Positions 1-13,170 of a stretch of DNA of 64,000 nt are shown here, one piece after another. The stretch lies in NCBI RefSeq assembly GCF_000220395.1, contig NW_004085882.1, forward strand, positions 57,513-121,512, in the 5' to 3' direction. The translations under genes were made by a program, and so were the position numbers. The notes below the pieces were generated by a model. It was given only the letters and a program-made list of their open reading frames with translations, made no database searches and had not been told where the DNA came from. Position 1 is the stretch's first letter. Every line of letters begins with the position of its first letter. Origin of the DNA: Ichthyophthirius multifiliis (Eukaryota; Ciliophora; Oligohymenophorea; Hymenostomatida).

Positions 1-1006
1 AAGGTATAATGATAAAAAAAATATTAATCATCCAAAAAATACATTTTCTTAGTATTAATAATAAAATAAAGATATATATTAATTAATATATAGTTTTTAA
101 TACAATTTATAAAATATTAAATTTTTCTTTTATTTATAAAAGATATTTAATGAATTTTCATATAGAAAATGAATTAAAGAATTCTTTAAAATATGCAAAT
201 TCATTGAAATAAATAACCTTAAAATAATTAAAATAAATATAGTAAATGAAAATTTTATTTATAAATTTTTTCCTTAAAAATTAATATTGGTATTAATTTA
301 TTTTTTATTTTAAAAATTCTTTATTTAATATGTTATCTAATGTATTTTATATATAAAATTTTTAAATTATATTATTTTTATTTAATCAAAATTTTTAGTT
401 TAAGATGTAAAAATTTGAGTTTGGATTTTAGTTTTTTTGATTATATTTGTTATATATATATGTTTTTTAAATTTTTCTCAATTTTTTAAATGTCTTTAGA
501 AAAATACAGAAACAAAACAGTTTTTTTTAATTTTTTTTTTTTTTAAATTTGATTGACAAAAAATAATTCAGACTACTTTGGAATTTCAACATAAATATTC
601 TTTCTTTATATTCAAGATGAAAACCTTAAATTTATCGAAAGAATCGCAAACTGTTACTTTAGAATTTTTTTACTTATTATAAATTATTAAAATAAACATT
701 TAATCTATAAATATAAAGTATAAAAAACAATGATAAAATTAATAAAAATTAATTTTCAAATATTTTCTTTGATTTTCATAATTAATTTTTAAATTTTTAA
801 TAATTTGATATTTTCCTCTAATTTAATTTTGATTTTTTTGTTTTTTATTAAAATTATAAATACACAAAAAAATTTATATATATATATATATATATAATAT
901 TTAGTTATATTATTTTAACAATAAATAAAATTTAATATAATATAATAAAATTCCTTTTTATATATTATAATTATTTTTTAATCATATAAAATTAAAAAGC
1001 AAAATC
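1..1006. other. Gene-free AT-rich stretch
   Basis: No reading frame of useful length or amino-acid composition was found on either strand with TGA as the only stop. The stretch is poly-A/T and TA-rich, including a TA run near 870-896. It probably holds the promoter of the gene starting at 1007. Confidence 0.5.
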
Positions 1007-1579
1007 ATGAAAAATTAAATTTTATTATTAATAATATGGTTTTTCACAACTATATACTCTGCTGCAGCTCCAGCTCCAGTTCCAGCAAATTATGCACAAG
1101 CTAAAAGTGTTTTTACTCAAACAATAAGGCCTTTAAAATATGTGTAATTTTAATTATATATAGATGATGATTAAGTAGAAAAAAACCCAGCTATTTATGA
1201 TGGGTATAAAAAATGCTACGGTACTATTTATAATTTCGATTAAGATCTAGATTTAATAGCCAAATGCTAATAATAGGTTATAGAAAAAAATCTATCGAAA
1301 TTCAGTGATGTCGAAATAAATGATATGATTAAATGTTAATAGGCTTATAATAATTAAGATTGGTCTGCTAAAGGATTTAAAATAGAAGAAAAAGAATTAT
1401 GCTCAACAAGATATAACAATATGAAAATTGCTTTGGAAAAAATTATAGATGAATGTGCTAAATCTTCGACTAATACTAATTTTAAAAGCTTTGTAAGTGA
1501 ATATTAAGCATGTATGACCTGGGGAGCTTTTATTTAATATTCTATATAATTATTATTTGTTTTATTTTATTTATTTTGA
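1007..1579 (+). CDS. Small secreted cysteine-containing protein, unknown family
   Basis: An intronless 190-residue frame when TAA/TAG are read as Gln, ending at TGA. Residues 1 to about 20 form a hydrophobic signal peptide (MKNQILLLIIWFF start) followed by an Ala/Pro patch, AAAPAPVPA, typical of the region after signal cleavage. The body has several spaced cysteines (YKKCYG, IAKCQQ, MIKCQQ, KELCST, DECAKS, YQACMTW), suggesting disulphides in an extracellular or vesicular protein. The last about 15 residues are again hydrophobic (QLLFVLFYLF), so the mature protein could be GPI-linked or tail-anchored. I do not recognise the family. The start is the first ATG after stops and begins the signal peptide. 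It lies tail to tail with TAF2. Confidence 0.75.
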
Positions 1580-1850
1580 TGATGTTTATTGTTTTGTTTA
1601 GTTAATAAATAAAATAAATAATAATTAATTTTTTATTATGTATTTTATTTTGTAGAAAATTAATAAGTAAAATATATTGATTACTTTAAATTATTTTAAT
1701 AAGATATTTAAATATTAAGTAACTTAAATTTTGTAAAAGTTTTGTTTATTAATTATTACTTTTGTATTAAATATTAATATTTTTATAAATATTAAATTCA
1801 CAAGTAAAAAAAAGTNTATTAAGTAAAAGACTAAATTTATTAATATTTTT

Positions 1851-1900
<50 letters not shown>

Positions 1901-2534
1901 TAATAATTAAAAATAAAGATAATCATATTTATGTCTTTATTTTTTAATAAAGAACTAATATATATAAATATATTAACTTTTAATTTAAAAAAAATATTTG
2001 TTATCTTTTTTTTAATTATATTAAACCTAATCTTAATATTATAAAAATAATAATTTAGTTAAATTTAAAAAATAATTTTTAATCATTTCATTCATATTTA
2101 AGTTTTATATATTTTTATATTTACTTAATAAAAATTTTTATATAATATTATTAATTTAATAAAATTTTAATTATTAGATTAAATGTTTTTTTTTTAAAAC
2201 TTTATATTTTGTTTCAAACTTTAATAAAATTTTATAACTAATTAATAAAATAAATTTTTAATTTATGTAAATAATTATATTAACAATTTCCCTTCAATCT
2301 AAAATTTATATCATAATAAAATAATTCAAAAAGCTTATAATATTATATTAAATTATTTAAAAATTAAAACTAAATAAATATATTAAATTCGATAATTATT
2401 TTTAAAAAAACAAATAAAATATACAAATAAAAGTAAAGATTAAGTATTAATTAATTATATATAAATAATAAAAATAATATATTTAATAATCAAAAAGTAT
2501 TAAAAAATTAAATTAAAATTAAAAATATAAATAC
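1580..2534. other. Convergent intergenic spacer with TA microsatellite
   Basis: Spacer between the ends of the secreted-protein gene and TAF2. It holds a long TA dinucleotide run at about 1854-1897 and one undetermined base (n) at 1816. No coding signal seen. Confidence 0.6.
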
Positions 2535-2599
2535 TCATTTATTTTAAAATTAAATAAACTTAAAAAAAATTAATTCAATTGATTTTTTATTTTTTTAAA

Positions 2600-2633
<34 letters not shown>

Positions 2634-3537
2634 GTTATTATTAAAATTTAATGTAATTTTCAATTCATTTTTATCGTCTTAAAAGCTCACTTTTTTTTAA
2701 TTAGTAAGTGTAATTTATTCATTTTTAATAATTTTCTAAATAGAATTACTTTTATTTAAAATAATTTTATTTAAATCCGCATTATTAGTATGTATTTAAG
2801 CAGTTTCTTTTTAAGGAGAACTTTTCATATTATTTTTGTTTTAATTTTTTAAATGCTAATTTAAAATATCTTTCGCAGTTTAAAAATAATCTTCTATTAG
2901 TTAATCTAATTAAACTTTTTTTTACTCATCAATGGCATTTAAATGTAAATATTCATTTGGAACTTTCAAGGCGGCAGCCTTAACTTCCTCAAAAGAAGCA
3001 CAAACAGTTCTTTTTAAACTTTTTTTTACTTATTTAAAATTACTGAACTAAACTTTTAATGTAATATTATTATTATCTATTGATGTTATATTTTAATTTG
3101 GTCCTTCCTAATTAATTTTTTTATCCACATCAGTCATATATTTAATTAATCGGTCCAATATACATTTAGAAAGTCCTATAATGTTCAGCTTTTCCTTATT
3201 ATTAGAACAAAAAGCTAATAATTAATCTTTAATATTGAATTCTTAATTAATTCTTTTTCTTTTTTTTTATTTTATAATTTTATTGTATCTCTATTCATCA
3301 GTTTAATCTCTTTTTAAAATTCAGACTTTTGCCAAGTAACCCATTCTTTGTCAATTAAAAATCCTTAATTAGTTTCATTTTAAATTAGTCCTTTTTTAAT
3401 ACAACAAACAGGTGCCCAATGAAAATATATTTCTCTTTTTTTTAAAAAAAATAATATATCTTTATATTTATTATATTAATAAATATAAAAAAAATAAAAA
3501 AAATATGAAAAATAAATGGATATATATATATAAATAA

Positions 3538-3577
<40 letters not shown>

Positions 3578-4409
3578 TTATATTTATATTTATTAGAAAC
3601 TTAAAAAAAAAAAATCAATTTTTTTAATTTTAAATGACTTTTCTTTTTTGATATTAAGTTTTTAAGAAAATACATAAATAAAATTATAAAGAAATGTAAC
3701 ATATATATTCGAATAATACCTGTATATTTTTAACCAATATAATCTTATAACTGGATTTAATAAAGAAGGAGACTTAATTAATTAATCCCATATTAATTAA
3801 CTTATTTTGACATTTTAATCTATTGATAATTTAAATTACATATCCTATACAAAAGAATTTATGTTTACATGTATATATTATTTAATAACAGCCAAAAAGT
3901 TAATATATTCCTAAGATTAACTCAAATTAAGTCTACTTTTTTCCATTTTTTTAAAAACATAAAGAAGTATTTAGTGAGGTTAATAACCTGAAATTTCTTT
4001 TTAAAGAATTTTATTATATAGATTTATTCCTTTTAGATTTATAGAGTTTTTTGTTTTTGAGAAATAAATAAATTGCTTATAAATTTGTTTTATTAATAAT
4101 TCAATACTTCCGTTATGTGTTTTTTAAAATAAATCAGTATTTTTTTTATTTAAATTATTATTATTAATATTATTATGTGTTTTTTAGGCTCTATTAAATT
4201 CATTAATGAGATCATTTTTAATTAAAAAAGTAAAAAAATTCATTATTATTGCTTTATATATAATATCATTAGTAGATTTTTCGATATATTCATATTCCAA
4301 GCATCTAAAAAAAAAATCTTTAATATATAAATATATATTTATATATAAATAAAAATAAAATTAAATATTTATAGATATGTATGTATTTTATATTTATATA
4401 AATAAATAT

Positions 4410-4460
<51 letters not shown>

Positions 4461-5272
4461 TATACATATATATATATATTATTTTATATACTAACCTTAT
4501 AACTTCTTTAATTATTTCAACTTTATAATCTGGATGATTAGTTAACAGTAAATTACAAATAATATTTGCTCTATAGGTTGAATCATCATATTTATTAATT
4601 GAATTATCATTTTCTCTTAGAAGTTTTAATAAATATTTAATAGCGTTTTCTGGAGGATATTACTCGCTTAATATTGTAGTTTCAGAATTTGTTAATTGTG
4701 TGTCTTTTAGAGCAGAAACACACCTCATAATTGTAAGAATAATTTAGTATTTTTTCGTATTTTCGAAGTTGTTTGGAAGAAGAGATTTATATGGACTTAT
4801 AAGATGCGTTTTCAGGACGTTTTCTAAATATTTAAAACAATCTGTCCTTTAACTTTTTCCATTTACAGAATTTCTCACTAATAAATCTAATAATTCAATA
4901 AATGTATCTGGTTCTACTTCTTCTTTTTCTAATATGTGCTTTATATTATAAAAGCAATTTTGCGAATCTTCCGGTTCAAGATTTCTTAATTATCTTAATA
5001 CAAATAAAAAAATATATACTTAGTATGAATTTTTATCTTTTATTAATTATTTTAATAAATTAGTAGTTTCTTAGTTTAATATTTCATGTGAAAGCAAATA
5101 TTATTTATTAGGATCAATTTTAACCCATACACATTAACTTTAATTATTTTCTCTTATTTTTTTTTAAACTATATAAAAAAAATATAAATATTTTAAATAA
5201 ATAAAATATAATAAAATTTTAATTATAAATATAAATAAATAATAATGTATATTTCTATAATATTTATTAGAA

Positions 5273-5318
<46 letters not shown>

Positions 5319-5901
5319 ATATATATATTTATATATATATATTTATATTTTTTTATATATATTTACTTTTTTTTCTATCATCTTCTTTAGTTTATTAATT
5401 TTCATCTTCTTATTATTTTTTTCCACTATTTTTTCTTAGTTCAGATCTATATTGTACTTTTTTTTAGAATTTATATTTAGCAGATAATTCTATTTCTTCA
5501 ATTTATTAAGAATCGTCTGTTTTTCTTTAATCTTTTGTTTCTGTTACTATAAGTTCCAATTTCCCTTTAAAATATCTCATTGATTTTAAAATTTGTGGCA
5601 CAATTAATTTACCATTTCCTATATTTTCTTATCGAATTTCTTTTATTCTTTTATTGAATTTAATTGCTTTTTGATTCTTCTTATATTTTCATCTTCTGAG
5701 CCTTCTTCGATTTCACTTAGAGTTTCTTCTTCAATAAATTTCATATATTCATTTTATATATCAAGCTATTTTTCTAATTCGTTTCTTACAAAATTATGAT
5801 ATCTAAAAAATTCTTCTTATAATGTGTGTTGAGTAATATTTATTGTAATCTTTTATTTAAATTAAAATTATAAATTATATATATATTAAATATATATTTA
5901 A

Positions 5902-5944
<43 letters not shown>

Positions 5945-8068
5945 ATATTTTCCTTTCTAGAATCTTAATAAGTAAATTAAAAATGAGGAACTCCTGTACC
6001 TTCTATAAAATATTTTCGAATATGTTTATATTCACTTATTCCGTATTTTTTTTTTATAATTCTAAATAGACAATCATATGTTAATTTTTATTCTTTTTCT
6101 AACATTTAGATTATTGAAATTATATACTCTCCTCCTTTTTTACATTTTGAAGCTAGAATATGGAAAATTAATCGAGACTTAAGTGCAAATACTTCATCAG
6201 TAAATTTTTCAAACCCAAAAGAAAAAGCTTCTTTAGTTGATAAAGGTGATAATTCCTCACCTTATTCTACTAAATAATTAAGTTTTTCGAATTATTTTGC
6301 TATATGTAGTCTAAATTCTTTATCAAAATGTTTTGGACTTTACTAATTTTTTTTAATAAAAATATAATAAAATTAATAATAATATATTTATTTTATATTT
6401 AAGAAATAATACATGATTAAGTAGTTATCTATAAAATTAATCTGTCATATAACCTATATGTAAATATAAATATTTTTATAAATCTATAAAAATACCATTA
6501 ATTCCAGGTAAAATCCAATAATCTATATGATATTTAGTACCGCAATTAATTTTAAACTAACATAAAGACATATTTATAGTTTTAAAAATAAACAAACTCC
6601 TTACACAATCTTCATCAATAGTTTATTAAATACTCGGGAAGAGATATTTTTCATCTACAAATCCTAAATTCTGAAATGAAAAAGGCAAAAAATCTTAATT
6701 CGAATCAAATTCATTACATATACTATGATTATAATTTAAAGAGGAATTAGCTATTTTTTTTTCAGTAAAAAAATGTGTTTAATAAGTATCTTCCTCTTCA
6801 AAAATATTAATACTAGTCCAACTTTATGTAAAAAGATTAGGAATAAAAACAATTTTATAATTGTTTATTTATTCCGAAAAATCTGTAATTTGACACTTCT
6901 ATATATAAGAGAAAATCTACTCACAGCAATTAAAAGTATTATCAAATCTTTTCGCTGAATCCTCAATTCCGAAACTACTTAAAATAAAAACTTGTTTTCC
7001 TTTACTAATTTACCTGTTTTCGCATTTAAATTTACCTATACAAATTCCTATATGATCCGCTTTAATTTTCTTATTAATTTCATATTTAAAAAGCATATTA
7101 TTTTCTTCATCTATTATTTATTCTTTTAATTCTCCACTACATAATACTACCCAATCATATTCTTGATTTCTTATATTTAATTCTACATCGCTTTTTATTT
7201 ATACACTAAAATCCGTAAAAAAAACTTCCCTGTCTAAACATGGTAACCAATTCTAAGCAGACCTAACATAATATTCACTTATTAAATATTTTTCTTCATT
7301 CTATATATTTTCAATTTCCCCGAAAATCTCTTTTTATATTCTTTAATTTCTTTTAAACTATAAAAATCTTAATCCGGCTATAGGATCTTTTAGTGTATAT
7401 TTTATAGTCAAAATACCTTTATATTATAAAAAATCGCCTATTTAATCCTATATGTGATCCTCGTTTATATTTTCGTCTTAACTGTCGATTGCTTTTTACA
7501 TATTTTCAACGTTTACATTAAAAAAAAGCTATATGCCTGAAATTTCTTTAAATTCGAAAAATTTTCGGTGCATATTTATATATTAATCAATTGAAGATGG
7601 GTGAGGCAAATAATGTGATAGAGACTCGGCTTGAATTTTCGGGTTTAAATATTTATAATTTTCAAATTGTAAAATGTCCTCGCCTTCAGTTTTTTTATAA
7701 TCTACGAATAGTATTTAGAATTATGAACCGTGTAAATGTAAAGATAATTTTTCTGGGATTATTTCTTGTTTTTCAATGTTTATATTTGCTTCTTTTTTTT
7801 GGTCCATTTAGTTTATTTATGATTGTAATTGGATAATCTTTGGTAATTCGGAAGAAGGTTGGGATTATTATTTTTCTAAGTTTAAATTATTTGTGTTTTC
7901 TATGTTTTAATTATTTGTGGAAGGATTTAATTATTTTTTATTGTTTTCTTTATTTTCAAAACTTTTTATTATTGTTATAAGATATTTCGATTAGCCATTT
8001 ATTGTTCGGGTTCGGGGATCTACTTTTAAATATACTGATTGCTTTTCTATATATAATCTATATGGCAT
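2535..8068 (-). CDS. TAF2: TFIID subunit 2 (TAF2), six exons
   Basis: TAF2 is the aminopeptidase-like TFIID subunit involved in promoter recognition in the nucleus. Exons on the minus strand: 8068-6413, 6342-5944, 5849-5367, 5168-4496, 4304-3720 and 3434-2535; all introns are GT..AG and phases match. Family marks: NWLPCLD in exon 1 (as in the TAF2 FPCVD region), DYWILPGINGIF in the inactive peptidase domain, YFIEGTGVPHF just before the first beta-domain (TAF2 has W..GSGCP.F), RYFKGKLELIV, then CVWVKIDPN (TAF2 WIRIDP) leading into HEAT-like repeats. No zinc-binding HExxH is seen, as expected. Exon 6 ends in a charged tail with a poly-Asn stretch (2600-2632). Two single-base length problems in T runs (5668-5672 and 3254-3268) break the frame and are probably sequence errors. 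Predicted length is about 1,560 residues, longer than human TAF2. The exon 6 tail is the least certain part. Confidence 0.82.
3541..3574. repeat. TA microsatellite inside a TAF2 intron
   Basis: TA dinucleotide array inside the 3719-3435 intron of TAF2. Similar arrays sit in other TAF2 introns, near 4421-4456, 5279-5312 and 5905-5940. Confidence 0.9.
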
Positions 8069-9543
8069 TTTTTTATTATTTTATTTTTATTTTGTATATA
8101 TATATATATTTTGTTTTTGTATTATAGATTTTCCTATTTATTTATAATTATAAAATATATAATATTTTTGTTTTTTTTTTTATGAAATTAATTATTTATA
8201 TTTTTTGTTTTGTTTGTTTTTTTTTTTTTAATAAAAAAAATTTTAGAAATTAATTAAAAAGAGGTTAAAAAATAATATTATAAAAACAAAAATTAACTAA
8301 GTTAAGAAATTATTAACAATACTATATAATTTATAATAAAAAATAACATATAATTATTTATTTTATTATAAATAGAAATATTATATAAATAATTATAATA
8401 AAGATTCTTTTTTTTATAAGAAAATGCTAAATATTTTTATTATTTTTATCAACTTAATAAACTTATAAAAGTTAGCAATATTTTTTTTTTAATTTTTAAT
8501 AGAAATAATTTTAAAAATTTGTATATATTTTAATACAAAATAATATATATATTATCAATAGAATACTTTTATATTGAATTTTTTAAATTTATTCTTATAT
8601 TTTTATACAATATTTACTTCTATTTTTTAAGAAGTACTAATTAGATAATATTATGTACGTATAATAAATAATTAAATATTTTATTTTATATTTTCAAGTT
8701 ATATTATTTAATATTAAAATTATTATTATCAATAAATATATTTTCTTTAAATTTAATTATTTAATTTATCTTTGATTATTTTTTATATAAAGAACTTTTA
8801 TTGTCTGTATTATATATATTTTTATTTCGAGGTTTCAGCTTTTTTAGGCGCATCTTTTATTAATTATTCTAAAATTTAATTTATGTATGTTAATCACATT
8901 TAGTTTTTCTTTCATTAATTTTTTTGATTCAATTCAATTGCATATAATAAAATTTTAATTTTATGAATTCACATCATTTTTTTTATTTATCTAATTATTC
9001 AGAAGAAAAAACTAAAATGACTTTTATTAATATTATATTATTTAAATTTTATTTAATAATTTCAAACTTAAATATGGAACATATTGATTCAAAAAAATAA
9101 AAATACAAACTTATTGAGAATAGATAATTTCTTATTTAAATTTTAAATTGATAATTATTTTTTTTTTTAATAATATTTATTATTTTGAAAATATAAATAT
9201 GTAAATCTTTTTTTTAATTAATTATTTTATTCTATATTAATTTTAGTATATTTTTGAAATATTTTATTAAATATATATATATTTATATATATATATACAT
9301 AAATATATTTTTATACGAATTTATTTTAGATTAATATTTTTTTTAAAAATAAATAAATAACAATTTCTTTTAAAAAAAATTAGTAATAATAAAATGGTAA
9401 TAAAATATTTTATAAATTAATTATATTTATATAAATAAATAATTAAATTTAAAAATTATTTTACTAATTAAGAATAATATAATTTATATATATATATAAT
9501 ATAAATTAAAAAAAACATTAATTTTTTTTTAAAAAATTAGAAA
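8069..9543. other. Divergent intergenic region
   Basis: Region between the starts of TAF2 (minus) and the TPR/PH gene (plus). It is almost pure A/T with T and A runs and presumably holds both promoters. No frame with credible composition and no structural RNA recognised. Confidence 0.5.
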
Positions 9544-9869
9544 ATGAATAGCTAAACAAATAATTTTAATACTTTATTTCCTTAAACAATATAATAAGCT
9601 AGTTAAGTACGATAGCCTTAATTTTTTTCTTAAATTCCCTAATAAAGCTAAAGAGAATAATAATTAAACTATCAATCAGTTGTAACTCAATAAATTCCTT
9701 AATAAATTCCTCAATAAATTCCTCAATAGATTCCTCAATAAATTTCTCAATAAATTCCTCAATAAATCCAATAATCAATGTTTTCTTAATAATAATAATC
9801 ATAACCAATATTTAATCAATAATAATAATAATAATAATTTTAATAACAGTAGTAATCATAATAATTATA

Positions 9870-9923
<54 letters not shown>

Positions 9924-12529
9924 TTAATAATAATCATATTTAAAAAGCACTTCTCAACAATAATTTTATTCATAACCTAATAATAAATAATATAATCATA
10001 TATAATAAAAAATTCGAAATGTTGGTGATATATCATAAACATAATAAACAATATTTACAAAAATGTCCGATGAGGAATCCTCAGATGGCGAAGAGTAAAT
10101 TAATTTAGAATAAATAAAATACAATAGTTTAATAATTGAAGCATATAATTCTTTCCAAAAAAGGGATTTAAAACAAGCCATTGAATATTATAATAAGGCT
10201 TTACTAGATTTAGAACATTATTAAGATTTTGATAGAATAGCACTTGTATAGGCTAATTTGGCAGTAATTTATTTCCATAGTTGTTAATATAAATAATCTG
10301 AATAACTTTTAAAAAAATCACTATAAACACTAGAAAAGGTAAATTAAATATCTGAACATAGAAATGCATTATATGTAAAGATTTATGCTAATTTATGTGT
10401 TGTGTATATTATTTTGAATAGATATGATGAGGCTTAATAATCTAATGAATAAGCTATTAATATTATAATAAATAGGTATTTTTTTTTTGTTTATATTTTT
10501 TATATATAATTATTGTTACATATATAAATATTTTTATTTTTAGTTAAGATAAATAAAAAAAAGATCTTCTTGAAGAATTAGTTTATTTATATTTTAGATT
10601 TATTTCATTTAAAAATATGGGTGATGGTTAATTTGATAATTTAGAATCAAAATGTAATAAAATTTATTAAATTATTTATATATAAAATATCTTCGTATAT
10701 ATTAATTGATTTTGTGTTTTTTTATTTAGATCAAGGTGCTACTTTAGCTTGTTTTTATTCTAGTATGGCATTAAATAGAGAATTATGTAATGATTTAGTA
10801 GGAGCTGTAAATTATCATTAAAAAGCTTTGAAAGTATGGGAATAAGTTAATGATTAGGGATTTATTATTATATCTTTAAAACATTTAATTTATTTACTTT
10901 AAAATCTTAATGAATCTTAAAATAATATAATTTAATATTAAAATATGTTGAATTATTATTTATAAACTGATGAATTTAAAGGAATTAATCCTGAAACACT
11001 ATTTAAAGATTTTGAAAATAAAATTAATTGTGCGAAATAAGTTAATATTAAAAAAATATTTATATAAATTAATATATATTATGTTTATTTTAAAAAAAAA
11101 AAAAAATAGATAACAAATAGTGTAAAAAGATTAGAAAATGGATTAAATGATTAAATTTTAAATATATCATCTAATAGTTTATTAAAATAAAATAATGCAG
11201 AGGTTTTAAATGATTTCGGAGAAAATTTTTGGAAATAAGGTAATTATATTAAAAAAAAATAGTTAATAAAGAATAATAAAAAATTAATATTTAATATTAA
11301 ATTTTTATATTATAAATATATTTTAAAAATAGTATTTATAAATATAAATATATATTTATATATTTATATATTTATTTATATATTTATATATTTATATATA
11401 TGCATACTTATTTTATTTATATATATAATTTTTAATTATTATTTTTTATAAATTCTTATTTTTATTTTATAGCTTTAAGATTAAGATTAACTAGTTCTAT
11501 AAGATATAGTTAATAAATTATTTAAGGAAAGAAATTAGATTAAGAACAAAAATAAGCTCTTTAAATTGTATTTTATTTAAATTTTTTATTATTTTAGATT
11601 TATTTATTCTTTAAAAAAGGGATTAGATTAAATGAAATAAACTATAATAATGCTAAAATAAGAAAAACATCCATTAGTAGAAAAATAATTAATAAATATG
11701 CCTTTTACATAATAAGCAGTCAGTAATTTAAAGGCATCCATAAGTAAATTAAATAAAATGATTTTAAAATTTATTTTTTTGGATGCCTTTGATAAATTAT
11801 AAATGAATGCTGTTAATAAATCTAGATTATCTGCAGTTAATAGACAATAAAAAAAAATTAACAATATAATTGAAAATGTATAGTTTTATTAAATAAAATA
11901 AAAATAAAATAATAAAAAAAGGCTTATAAATATACCATGGTAGGAGATTATTTATTAAAATGCAATAAGACTTCTAACGGTAGATTATAAAAATTCTTTA
12001 AATTAGCTCAAGACTGTACTTTAAGATGGACTGCAAGAGAAAAAAATATAAATAATAAATCTAAAGTTTAATTTTGTAAAAATATATAAGTTTAAAAACA
12101 TATATTAATAAACATTCATATATATATTTATTATATTTATATCATAATAAAGATCATATGTAAGAAGTTAGAGGTGTTGTTTATGGAAAAGTAACTGACG
12201 TAATGTGTAAACCTTATAATAAAAAATTATAATCTTGGCTCTGCTTTTCTCTTATATTAAAAAGTAGATCTTTAGATTTTTTCTGTGAACCAGATTAAAT
12301 TAATAAATGGCTAATTGCTTTAGGATCCGAAACTAAGAAGTTTAATCCTGGTTCATATGCACTTAGGCCTGCGTAGGTTTATTGGAGAAAAATGAAACTT
12401 ATATTATATTATTACTTTGTCGAACCTCATTTGTAGAAAGGGAAAACTTTCTATCATTCGTTTGTTAAGGTTATTATTGCTTTTGGAAGAAATTAATATA
12501 AACTACCGATAATTAATAATACAAAATGA
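9544..12529 (+). CDS. Gln-rich TPR protein with C-terminal PH domain
   Basis: About 803 residues from seven exons, with introns at 10476-10543, 10654-10729, 11041-11109, 11240-11472, 11568-11619 and 12076-12152. Residues about 1-165 are Gln-rich and include repeats of QIPQ and a long polyglutamine, nearly all encoded by TAA/TAG. Residues about 190-300 contain tetratricopeptide-like helices (QAIEYYNKALLDLE, ALVQANLAVIYF, YANLCVVYIILNRY). The middle is helical. The end carries a PH domain: GRLQKFFKLAQD, LRWTAREK, HMQEVRGVVYG, CFSLILKSRSLDFF and a final helix INKWLIALGSE. Such proteins usually act as membrane- or phosphoinositide-linked scaffolds, but the role here is inferred. The downstream ATG at 10063 could be an alternative start without the Q-rich part; the frame is open from 9544. 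One A run (11914-11920) needs one more base. Confidence 0.72.
9680..9770 (+). repeat. 12-bp coding minisatellite encoding QIPQ units
   Basis: About seven tandem copies of a 12-base unit (cctcaataaatt with variants). Read in frame as Pro-Gln-Gln-Ile and with TAA as Gln, it gives a QIPQ repeat in the Q-rich N-terminus of the TPR/PH protein. On the minus strand it gives a misleading standard-code ORF. Confidence 0.9.
9872..9923 (+). repeat. TAA trinucleotide array coding polyglutamine
   Basis: Uninterrupted TAA array in frame with the TPR/PH gene, translated as polyglutamine under the ciliate code. Confidence 0.9.
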
Positions 12530-13170
12530 AAAATTTATATTATTATTATTATTTTTTACTAAAAAGTATGATATATTTTATTTTTAAAACAATTTTAATT
12601 ATATAATTGAATGTTAAAAAACAATTATAATACTATAATATAATTAAAATAATATTTTGTATATTTAAATAATAATATTTAATTTTTAAAAAATTAATTT
12701 TGAAAATTCGCAAAGATAATATAAATATTTTAAAATATTTAAAAAATACTAAATTTTTTTTTTTAGTAAATAAAAAATATTTATAAATAAAAATTTTATA
12801 TTAAAATATCTTTTAAATTATTTAAATAATTGATTTTTTTTTTTTTTTTTTTATAAAAATATAAAATCAAAATAACATAAAAATAATTTTTCTTTTTTTT
12901 TTAATTTCAAAACCTTTTTTTTCTTATGTTAAAAACCCTCATACTTAATAAAATTGAATAAATAGCATTTTTTTTTTAAAAAAAAAAAAATCAAAAAAAA
13001 AAAGTTTTATAGAAAAAAATCCAAAAAAAAACAAATCAAAGGAATATTCAGAAATAAAATAAAAAAGGTTTTTTTTTCAAAAATAAAAAAAAAAATACAC
13101 CAATATTATTTATTTTTAAATATATATATATATTATAATAATATATAAAAAATCTAAAATAAAAAGATAC
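12530..13170. other. Convergent spacer, no gene seen
   Basis: Spacer between the ends of the TPR/PH gene and eIF4A. Dominated by long A and T runs (12830-12850, 12970-13010). No coding signal. Confidence 0.6.

Noticed and set aside
1854-1897. Long TA arrays as possible centromere, origin or excision signals
   Set aside because: TA arrays occur in many introns and spacers across the window and look like ordinary microsatellites of an AT-extreme genome.
7591-7836. Plus-strand 81-residue ORF
   Set aside because: Antisense to TAF2 exon 1, which matches the TAF2 N-terminal domain.
9599-9808. Minus-strand ORF with EFIE repeats
   Set aside because: Antisense reading of the QIPQ minisatellite inside the TPR/PH gene; the plus frame is open far beyond it and leads into real domains.
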